From an uncultured Taibaiella sp. (GTDB lineage: Bacteria > Bacteroidota > Bacteroidia > Chitinophagales > Chitinophagaceae): a stretch of 5,168 nt of DNA. The stretch is from contig CAMPJV010000208.1 of assembly GCA_946886975.1 (NCBI GenBank), forward strand, positions 1 through 5,168. Direction: 5' to 3'. The notes under the pieces were generated by a model. That model saw only the letters and a list, made by a program, of their open reading frames with translations. It made no database searches and was not told the origin of the DNA. Below, one piece after another: positions 1-5,168 of the stretch. The translations under genes and the position numbers were made by a program. Positions within the stretch are counted from its first letter, which is position 1. Each line of letters opens with the position of its first letter.

Positions 1-34
1 GGCGGGCGATAAAGTCTAGCGCATCGCTACCCAT
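1..34 (-). CDS. possible 5' end of a divergent gene, cut by the window edge
   Basis: On the minus strand an ATG at 34-32 opens a frame that runs without a stop to the window edge and would read MGSDALDFIAR. The frame stays open upstream to a TGA at 73-71 with no earlier ATG, so 34 would be the start. Only 11 codons are visible, no family can be recognised, and I see no convincing minus-strand promoter between it and the aconitase gene. The alternative is that this is non-coding leader or a chance frame. It is listed because a gene divergent from aconitase would explain the edge. Confidence 0.22.
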   Translation of the reverse strand, partial: MGSDALDFIAR

Positions 35-80
35 AAAAGCGTTATATATACTGTTCCTAAGACGCCTTAATCAATATCCA

Positions 81-112
81 TTTCACATTCTCTCTGTTTT
101 TGGGTAATTTCG
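81..112 (+). promoter_or_regulatory. candidate promoter of the aconitase gene
   Basis: TAATTTCG at 105-112 fits the Bacteroidota -7 box TAnnTTTG at five of six fixed positions. TTTC at 81-84 is a weak -33 element, three of four against TTTG, separated by a 20-nt spacer. Transcription would start near 118-120, giving a leader of about 27 nt before the ATG at 146. The match is imperfect and rests on consensus alone. Confidence 0.33.
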
Positions 113-145
113 CACGTCTTTTAATAACATTCAAACCACCCGGCA

Positions 146-2428
146 ATGGCATTTGATCTTGATCTTATCCAGAAGGTCTACCAGGAACTACCAAAGAAAG
201 TTGATGAATCAAGGAAATTAGTGGGGCGTCCTCTTACACAGGCTGAGAAAATATTGTATGCACATACTTATGAGTCGGCGGGTAAGGCTTACGAGCGGGG
301 ACGCGACTACGTAAACTTTGCACCGGACAGGGTGGCGATGCAGGACGCTACAGCCCAGATGGCTTTGTTACAGTTTATGACCTGCGGACGGGACAGGGTA
401 GCCGTGCCAAGCTCCGTTCACTGCGATCACCTTATCCAGGCGAAAGTAGGTGCTGTGGAAGACCTTGCAACAGCAAATGAAGTGAACAAGGAAGTGTATG
501 ATTTCCTTGCCTCTATATCAAATAAATACGGGATAGGATTCTGGAAGCCAGGTGCAGGTATCATCCACCAGGTGGTGCTTGAGAACTACGCTTTCCCAGG
601 TGGTATGATGATCGGCACAGACAGCCATACACCTAATGCGGGCGGACTTGGAATGATCGCTATCGGAGTAGGCGGTGCTGATGCAGTGGATGTGATGGCT
701 GGTTTGCCATGGGAGCTTAAGATGCCTAAACTGATAGGCGTGAAGCTTACAGGCCGTATGAATGGATGGACATCTGCAAAGGATGTGATCCTGAAAGTAG
801 CTGGTATCCTGACAGTTAAGGGCGGTACCGGTGCTATCGTGGAATACTTTGGGCCGGGTGCCGAAAGCCTTAGCTGTACTGGTAAGGCGACTATCTGTAA
901 CATGGGAGCAGAAATAGGCGCTACCTGTTCACTGTTTGCCTACGATGATAAGATGAGCGAATACCTGAAAGGAACGAACAGAGCAGATATCGCTTCGCTG
1001 GCAGACAAGGTGAGAGATTACCTGAGGTCCGACTTTGAAGTTTATGACAATCCGGAGATATTCTACGACCAGGTAATAGAGATCAACCTCGATGCGTTGG
1101 AGCCACATATAAACGGTCCTTTCACACCGGACCTTGCTACACCTGTCAGCCAAATGGCCGAAGCTGTAAAGCAGCACGGGTGGCCTGATGACGTAGAAGT
1201 GGCATTGATAGGCTCCTGCACGAACTCGTCATATGAGGACATCTCAAGATCAGTATCTATTGCTAAGGATGCCCTGGCCAAAGGACTTAAGACAAAAAGT
1301 GAATACACCATTACGCCAGGCTCTGAGATGGTGCGCTACACCATAGAAAGAGACGGGTTCCTGGATACATTTGACAAGATGGGCGGTATCGTACTTGCTA
1401 ATGCATGCGGACCGTGCATCGGACAGTGGGCCCGACATATAGATGATCCAAACCGCAAGAATACGATCATCACTTCCTTCAACAGGAACTTCGCCAAAAG
1501 AAATGATGGCCTTGCCTCAACGCATGCATTTGTGGCATCACCAGAACTTGTTACTGCAATAGCGATAGCGGGTAAGCTCAGCTTCAATCCGCTTACAGAT
1601 AAATTGAAGAACGATAAGGGTGAAGAGGTAATGCTGGATGAACCTACAGGATATGAATTGCCACCGGCTGGATTCTCTGTAAAGGACGCAGGCTATACAG
1701 CCCCTGCGGTGGATGGTTCAAAAGTATCGGTGTTAGTAGATCCGAAAAGTGATCGTCTTCAGCTATTGGAACCATTCTCTGCATGGGAAGGCACCGACCT
1801 CAAGAATATGAAGCTGCTCATCAAAGCTTTCGGCAAGTGTACTACCGACCATATCTCTATGGCAGGCCCATGGCTGAAATATCGCGGGCACCTGGACAAT
1901 ATATCCAACAACATGCTTATTGGCGCCATTAATGCCTATAGCATGGATACAAATAAAGTAAAGAACCAGCTGACTGGCGAGTTTGGCGAAGTGCCCCAGG
2001 TGGCGCGCGCATACAAGGCTCACGGGATAGGCAGTGTGGTGGTGGGTGATGAGAATTACGGAGAAGGCAGCTCACGCGAACATGCGGCCATGGAGCCGCG
2101 TCACCTGGGGGTTCGTGCCATCGTAGTGAAAAGCTTTGCGCGTATCCATGAGACTAACCTTAAGAAGCAGGGAATGCTTGCTTTCACTTTCGCGGTAAAG
2201 GAAGACTACGACAAAGTGCAGGAAGATGACTCCATTGACATTATCGGACTTGCATCATTCGCGCCGGGAGAGCCTGTGACAATGGTACTAACCCACAAAG
2301 ACGGTACAAACGATGAAATTCTGCTAAACCACACCTACAATGCGCAGCAGATAGAGTGGTTCAGAGCCGGTGGAGCACTCAATGTAATACGGCAGGAGTT
2401 CAGCGAGAGAGCTGAGGCGCTTGCATAA
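146..2428 (+). CDS. aconitate hydratase, mitochondrial type
   Basis: Cytoplasmic TCA-cycle enzyme that interconverts citrate and isocitrate through cis-aconitate using a [4Fe-4S] cluster. The 760 residues are full length for the mitochondrial-type aconitase family. The large N-terminal aconitase lobe (about 45-490) holds [11 protein letters not shown] with D159 and H161, the first cluster cysteine in GSCTN (C358), and the other two in ACGPCIG (C421, C424). Substrate-binding arginines are R447 and R452 in NRNFAKR, and R580 in KYRGHLDN. The C-terminal swivel domain (about 560-700) carries [10 protein letters not shown] with S642 and R644. From C358 onward these numbers equal those of mature bovine mitochondrial aconitase, so the chain is collinear and nothing essential is missing. 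The ATG at 146 gives the expected N-terminus [12 protein letters not shown]; it lacks a Shine-Dalgarno sequence, as is usual in this phylum. The gene is monocistronic: a strong terminator follows the stop by 19 nt. I leave the symbol blank because acn, acnA and acnM are all used for this type. Confidence 0.98.
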   Translation: MAFDLDLIQKVYQELPKKVDESRKLVGRPLTQAEKILYAHTYESAGKAYERGRDYVNFAPDRVAMQDATAQMALLQFMTCGRDRVAVPSSVHCDHLIQAKVGAVEDLATANEVNKEVYDFLASISNKYGIGFWKPGAGIIHQVVLENYAFPGGMMIGTDSHTPNAGGLGMIAIGVGGADAVDVMAGLPWELKMPKLIGVKLTGRMNGWTSAKDVILKVAGILTVKGGTGAIVEYFGPGAESLSCTGKATICNMGAEIGATCSLFAYDDKMSEYLKGTNRADIASLADKVRDYLRSDFEVYDNPEIFYDQVIEINLDALEPHINGPFTPDLATPVSQMAEAVKQHGWPDDVEVALIGSCTNSSYEDISRSVSIAKDALAKGLKTKSEYTITPGSEMVRYTIERDGFLDTFDKMGGIVLANACGPCIGQWARHIDDPNRKNTIITSFNRNFAKRNDGLASTHAFVASPELVTAIAIAGKLSFNPLTDKLKNDKGEEVMLDEPTGYELPPAGFSVKDAGYTAPAVDGSKVSVLVDPKSDRLQLLEPFSAWEGTDLKNMKLLIKAFGKCTTDHISMAGPWLKYRGHLDNISNNMLIGAINAYSMDTNKVKNQLTGEFGEVPQVARAYKAHGIGSVVVGDENYGEGSSREHAAMEPRHLGVRAIVVKSFARIHETNLKKQGMLAFTFAVKEDYDKVQEDDSIDIIGLASFAPGEPVTMVLTHKDGTNDEILLNHTYNAQQIEWFRAGGALNVIRQEFSERAEALA

Positions 2429-2447
2429 AGAGTTCGATGACGATGTG

Positions 2448-2482
2448 ACGGTCAGCCCTGAAGGCTGACCGTTATTTTTTTT
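2448..2482 (+). terminator. intrinsic terminator after the aconitase gene
   Basis: ACGGTCAGCC (2448-2457) and GGCTGACCGT (2463-2472) form a perfect 10-bp stem with a 5-nt loop, CTGAA. Outer pairs G2447-T2473 and T2446-A2474 can extend it. A run of eight T at 2475-2482 follows. It begins 19 nt after the aconitase stop and separates that gene from the PspC gene. On the opposite strand there is no T-run after the stem, so it should act in the forward direction only. Confidence 0.93.
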
Positions 2483-2539
2483 GGCCCAGAATTATTAACT
2501 TAAACTCAGGCAGAAAAGCATTAATTTACAGCATCCACT

Positions 2540-2773
2540 ATGTACTACCATTTACTACAGCTAAAGAACTTTATTGAGTGGAAAGCCTTCGGGGTTTGCA
2601 CGGCCATAGGCGAGCGAATAGGCGTTGCGACGAGCAGCATCCGTCTCTGGTTTATCTATATCTCCTTTCTGACACTTGGCTCTCCTATTATCATCTATAT
2701 GATCCTTGCATTCTGGATGAACATCAAGCGCTACATCTGGATGAGCAGGAGAAACCCGCTAAGGTGGCTGTAA
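2540..2773 (+). CDS. small PspC-domain membrane protein
   Basis: A 77-residue protein made of almost nothing but one PspC domain. The family signature is visible as FGVCTAIGERIGV (17-29), then SSIRLWFIY (32-40), then a hydrophobic stretch with the LGSP turn (46-49), giving one membrane segment or a tight hairpin over about 36-60. A basic tail follows (KR at 63-64, RR at 70-71), suggesting a cytoplasmic C-terminus. In enterobacteria PspC senses envelope stress together with PspA and PspB; Bacteroidota often carry short stand-alone PspC proteins whose role is not established, and no pspA or pspB lies nearby here. The ATG at 2540 is the only one upstream of the domain core. The gene follows the aconitase terminator and should have its own promoter, but I see no good box between 2483 and 2539. 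Family assignment is fairly sure; function is not. Confidence 0.83.
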   Translation: MYYHLLQLKNFIEWKAFGVCTAIGERIGVATSSIRLWFIYISFLTLGSPIIIYMILAFWMNIKRYIWMSRRNPLRWL

Positions 2774-2782
2774 TGAAAAGTG

Positions 2783-3244
2783 TTATCTTATGGGCACAGA
2801 GGCGAGTAGCTTCTTATCTTCTGCATCATAAAAGTTCACCTTCGTTACACTGAAATATTTAGGAATTGTGGCGACTACAATAGGATAGGCCGTATAGGTG
2901 AGTTCAAACTGGTTCTTGTCAATGGCGCAATAAACCTCTATATCCTTTCCTGCTTTAGCAGCATTGGGGTAGAACCCTATTTGTGAATACTTTTTCGAGG
3001 CGGGCAGCGCCATGACGACCACATTGTCGTAATCAAAGTTAGGCGTATCAGGCTTATTTATCTGGCCAAACCAGGAGATGAACTTTTTGCGGTCCCTGAT
3101 GACAAAGAAATTAAGTCCCTTCTTCAGCGGCACCTTACTATCGAGGAAAAACCCTTCCAGCGGCTTGATCTTAAACCATTGTGGCTGCGCCTTTGCAGAC
3201 GCAACACAGAACACCAGGAATAAGGTAGTAAGGATTTTATACAC
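2783..3244 (-). CDS. secreted protein of unknown function, PrcB_C-like pattern
   Basis: I do not recognise a named family. The 153-residue product starts with a clear Sec signal peptide: K3, a hydrophobic core over 4-15, and a signal peptidase I site at AKA-Q (17-20). C13 sits inside the core without a lipobox, so it is not a lipoprotein; export to the periplasm or beyond is expected. The mature part of about 134 residues looks all-beta. Its order of elements, a lead-in FVIRDRKKFISWFGQ (46-61), FDYDNVVVMAL (70-80), a middle strand DIEVYCAID (101-109) and YPIVVATIPK (120-129), recalls the PrcB C-terminal domain, but the conserved GGY after the second element is missing. That link is my inference. 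C106 is the only cysteine left after cleavage. The gene ends 9 nt from the PspC gene tail to tail, and its start faces trhO across a divergent intergenic region. The ATG at 3244 directly precedes the signal peptide, which fixes the start well. Confidence 0.8.
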   Translation of the reverse strand: MYKILTTLFLVFCVASAKAQPQWFKIKPLEGFFLDSKVPLKKGLNFFVIRDRKKFISWFGQINKPDTPNFDYDNVVVMALPASKKYSQIGFYPNAAKAGKDIEVYCAIDKNQFELTYTAYPIVVATIPKYFSVTKVNFYDAEDKKLLASVPIR

Positions 3245-3297
3245 CGTAGAAGTTTAAAGTTTAACTAAAATACAGAGATTCCCTGACAGAAATCATC

Positions 3298-3327
3298 TTT
3301 ACCACACATGCATATTATTTACCTTTG
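3298..3327 (+). promoter_or_regulatory. Bacteroidota-type promoter of trhO
   Basis: TACCTTTG at 3320-3327, followed by CA, matches the -7 consensus TAnnTTTG exactly. TTTA at 3298-3301 is a three-of-four -33 element with an 18-nt spacer. Transcription would start near 3333, leaving about 25 nt before the ATG at 3358 or about 73 nt before the preferred ATG at 3406. It lies in the intergenic region shared with the divergent secreted-protein gene. Confidence 0.65.
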
Positions 3328-3405
3328 CATCCTTTAATAGCTTATTAATCAACAGCTATGGCCGTTTGCTTAAATGCATCCAGAGCCGCTGTCAAAGAAC
3401 TGAAT

Positions 3406-4467
3406 ATGCCTGTTTTACACAACCGAATCTCCAACGAAGAACTTAAGAGACGAATGCTCGAGGAGAAGGAGCCTCGAAAGACAGTTTCGTTTTACAAGTA
3501 CTTCCATATTGAGCACCCTCAGGAGTTCCGGGATGAACTGTATAAGCAGTTTGCACAACTAAAAGTCTTTGGCCGGATATATATAGCGAATGAGGGAATC
3601 AATGCCCAGATAAGCGTCCCTGAAAATAATTACGAGCCCTTCAGAGACACGCTCTACTCTTCGGATCCGGCCCTGAACGGAATACGGCTGAACATAGCGG
3701 TGGACGATGACGGAAAATCATTCTGGGTGCTGCGCATGAAGGTCAGGCCCAAAATTGTAGCGGATGGGATAGATGACCCTTCATTTGATTTGTCTCAAAC
3801 CGGCAGGTACCTGAAGGCTGAGGAATTCAACGAACTGGCATCAAAGCCCGGCACCATCATAGTGGATATGCGGAACCACTATGAATACGAAGTCGGACAT
3901 TTTGAGCATGCCATTGAGGTGCCATCGGACACGTTTCGTGACCAGCTACCAATGGCCGTGGACATGCTAAAAGATAAAAAAGATCAGGACATCATCATGT
4001 ACTGCACAGGTGGCATACGCTGTGAAAAAGCAAGTGCATACCTGAAGCACAACGGCTTTAAAAGCGTGTTCCATGTAGAGGGTGGAATCATAGAATATAC
4101 AAGAAAGGCAAAGGAACAAGGATTACCTATCAAGTTCAAGGGGAAGAACTTTGTATTTGACGAGCGGCTTGGTGAAAGAATCACCGATGATGTGATCGCC
4201 CAGTGCCATCAGTGCGGCAAGCCGTGCGACGATCATACAAATTGCGCCAATGACGGGTGTCATTTACTTTTTATCCAGTGTGCGGAATGTGCTGCCAGGT
4301 ACGAGGGGTGTTGCAGTGAAGACTGTGCTGAGGAAAAGAACCTTCCTGCGGACAAGCAGAAGGAGCTCCGGGCGGGACGGACTAATGACGCAATGATCTT
4401 CAACAAGTCGAGGCTGCATCCATTAAGGAAACACAGGGGTGAATGGAATATCGTTAGAAAGGACTAG
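3406..4467 (+). CDS. trhO: tRNA uridine(34) hydroxylase, rhodanese-like (TrhO, formerly UPF0176/YceA)
   Basis: Oxygen-dependent enzyme of the UPF0176 family that forms 5-hydroxyuridine at wobble position 34 of certain tRNAs. Numbered from 3406 the product has 353 residues, close to the 350 of E. coli TrhO, and follows it nearly end to end from memory. The N-terminal alpha/beta domain (about 1-115) contains SFYKYFHI and [10 protein letters not shown]. The rhodanese domain (about 130-225) has [16 protein letters not shown] with D154 and R156, and the active loop CTGGIRC with catalytic C200 and R205. The tail is cysteine-rich, ten cysteines between C267 and C307, likely a metal or structural site, ending with the family motif IFNKSR. 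I chose ATG 3406 because it yields [10 protein letters not shown], the family N-terminus; an in-frame ATG at 3358 would add 16 residues with no counterpart. The stop is 7 nt from the convergent split-barrel gene. Confidence 0.95.
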   Translation: MPVLHNRISNEELKRRMLEEKEPRKTVSFYKYFHIEHPQEFRDELYKQFAQLKVFGRIYIANEGINAQISVPENNYEPFRDTLYSSDPALNGIRLNIAVDDDGKSFWVLRMKVRPKIVADGIDDPSFDLSQTGRYLKAEEFNELASKPGTIIVDMRNHYEYEVGHFEHAIEVPSDTFRDQLPMAVDMLKDKKDQDIIMYCTGGIRCEKASAYLKHNGFKSVFHVEGGIIEYTRKAKEQGLPIKFKGKNFVFDERLGERITDDVIAQCHQCGKPCDDHTNCANDGCHLLFIQCAECAARYEGCCSEDCAEEKNLPADKQKELRAGRTNDAMIFNKSRLHPLRKHRGEWNIVRKD

Positions 4468-4474
4468 CAAGGGA

Positions 4475-5026
4475 TTATATCACTGGCCCCAACCCCTTCA
4501 TTCCGTCAATGCTTTCTTTGTTCTTTTCTGCCCGGTAGGATTTCAGTCCCTCCTCCCCTTTTTTAATGCATACCTTATCGAGGACATCCCGCTCTTTCTG
4601 AAACTCATACAATGGAATTGAGTAACCACATGAATCGGCTATCCTTGTAACATTGATCGAAATATAGGCCCTCATACCTATCCTTGGAGGGAATAAAGTA
4701 GTCATTGACTCAAACTCAGGATGACCTGGTTCTATCACGTCGCCGTTGCCGTGGAGCCTTATGATCTTAGGCGTGCCCTGGAAAGCACAAAGCATTATTA
4801 CGACTCTTCCATTCTCCTTCAGGTGTGCTATTGTCTCGATCCCACTCCCTGTCAAGTCCTGGTAAACTACCTTATGAGGGCCTATCACCCTGAACGAATC
4901 TAAGCCCTTTGGCGAGCAATTAATATGACCCACTTGAGAGAGAGGCGCTGTAGCAACGAAAAATATCTTCTGGTCTTCTATCCATTCCTTAAGACCCGTT
5001 GTTATCTCGGGGTATTGCTTTCCCAT
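4475..5026 (-). CDS. pyridoxamine 5'-phosphate oxidase-like (split-barrel) family protein
   Basis: A 183-residue cytoplasmic protein with no signal peptide or membrane segment. The N-terminal part (about 10-125) is the FMN-binding split barrel of the PPOX superfamily: FFVATAP (22-28), INCSPKG (35-41), VYQDLTGSG (54-62), NGRVVIMLCAF (72-82) and RLHGNGDV (90-97), so the barrel is complete. The C-terminal part, with SCGYSIPLYEF, KKGEEGLKSYRAEKN and SIDGMKGL, marks a distinct subfamily seen widely in bacteria. It lacks the arrangement of true PdxH, so B6 synthesis is unlikely; the natural substrate and even the cofactor (FMN, F420 or haem in relatives) are not known. ATG 5026 gives MGKQYPEIT, a normal start for the subfamily, although the frame stays open upstream to the window edge. 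No good promoter box was found upstream. It converges on trhO with a 7-nt gap and no terminator between them. Confidence 0.92.
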   Translation of the reverse strand: MGKQYPEITTGLKEWIEDQKIFFVATAPLSQVGHINCSPKGLDSFRVIGPHKVVYQDLTGSGIETIAHLKENGRVVIMLCAFQGTPKIIRLHGNGDVIEPGHPEFESMTTLFPPRIGMRAYISINVTRIADSCGYSIPLYEFQKERDVLDKVCIKKGEEGLKSYRAEKNKESIDGMKGLGPVI

Positions 5027-5168
5027 GGAATAAAAATACCGAAAGCCTATGTATTGATGCTCTATGAGTTCATTATATCTCCTGGCAGTAAAACAGTAAA
5101 CATGCTCTCCGGCAAGGGCTCTGTAAGCTAACCAAAAAAATAAAGAACTCTCTCTAACAGGCTTGCTT
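5027..5168. other. upstream region of the split-barrel gene, no gene supported
   Basis: I find no recognisable gene, hairpin or consensus -7 box in these 142 nt. A run of seven A lies at 5134-5140 without an adjacent stem. The only open frame of note is the upstream extension of the split-barrel gene, which has no other ATG and looks like chance. Confidence 0.5.

Noticed and set aside
586..2023. Several minus-strand frames of 62-105 codons inside the aconitase gene.
   Set aside because: All lie antisense to a well-conserved enzyme and show no domain or signal; they reflect its codon usage.
2578..2853. A 91-codon forward frame overlapping the PspC gene and the tail of the secreted-protein gene.
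   Set aside because: It is out of frame with a clear PspC domain and runs into the antisense of the next gene; the product has no domain features. It is a shadow.
3265..3272. Minus-strand TATTTTAG as a -7 box for the secreted-protein gene.
   Set aside because: It matches five of six positions but has no -33 element at proper spacing; the best TTTC is only 16 nt away. Too weak to list as a feature.
146..4467. A linked oxygen or iron-sulfur system made of aconitase, TrhO and the split-barrel protein.
   Set aside because: The genes lie on alternating strands with separate promoters and a terminator between them; shared redox chemistry alone is no evidence of a joint pathway.
5031..5038. Minus-strand TATTTTTA as a -7 box for the split-barrel gene.
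   Set aside because: It sits 4 nt from the start codon, which would force a leaderless transcript, and no -33 element is visible.
5134..5160. Run of seven A at 5134-5140, which could be the T-tract of a minus-strand terminator.
   Set aside because: The bases that would form the stem pair only weakly (AGAG with CTTT), so no stable hairpin precedes the tract.
5027..5168. The split-barrel gene frame continues upstream of its ATG without a stop to the window edge, 47 codons, which could suggest an N-terminal fusion.
   Set aside because: There is no other ATG, the translation (for example WLAYRALAGEHVYCF) resembles nothing, and MGKQYPEIT is a normal start for the family. An open run of this length can arise by chance.

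Overview
The window looks like ordinary chromosomal DNA from a member of the Bacteroidota, probably near the Chitinophagaceae. That rests on three things: the mitochondrial-type aconitase, a perfect Bacteroidota -7 promoter box (TAnnTTTG form) ahead of trhO, and the absence of Shine-Dalgarno sequences at the start codons. Genus and species cannot be read from it. I saw no mobile element, phage gene, RNA gene, CRISPR array or long repeat.

Layout, left to right. Positions 1-145 are a leader region holding a candidate aconitase promoter and, at the very edge, a possible start of a divergent gene. Positions 146-2428 (+) encode a full-length aconitase of the TCA cycle, closed by a textbook intrinsic terminator at 2448-2482. 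Positions 2540-2773 (+) encode a 77-residue single-domain PspC membrane protein. It ends 9 nt from the tail of a convergent gene, 2783-3244 (-), for a 153-residue secreted protein of unknown function that faintly resembles the PrcB C-terminal domain. A divergent intergenic region with a strong promoter box at 3320-3327 leads into trhO (3406-4467, +; an in-frame ATG also exists at 3358), the rhodanese-like enzyme that makes 5-hydroxyuridine in tRNA. Seven nt beyond its stop lies the tail of a convergent gene, 4475-5026 (-), for a split-barrel protein of the pyridoxamine-phosphate-oxidase-like family. Positions 5027-5168 hold no gene I can support.

The five genes do not form an operon: strands alternate and two pairs meet tail to tail. 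They look like independent housekeeping or orphan genes (central carbon metabolism, tRNA modification, envelope, flavin-type redox). I see no evidence of a new multi-gene system. The least understood items are the secreted 153-residue protein and the substrate of the split-barrel protein.
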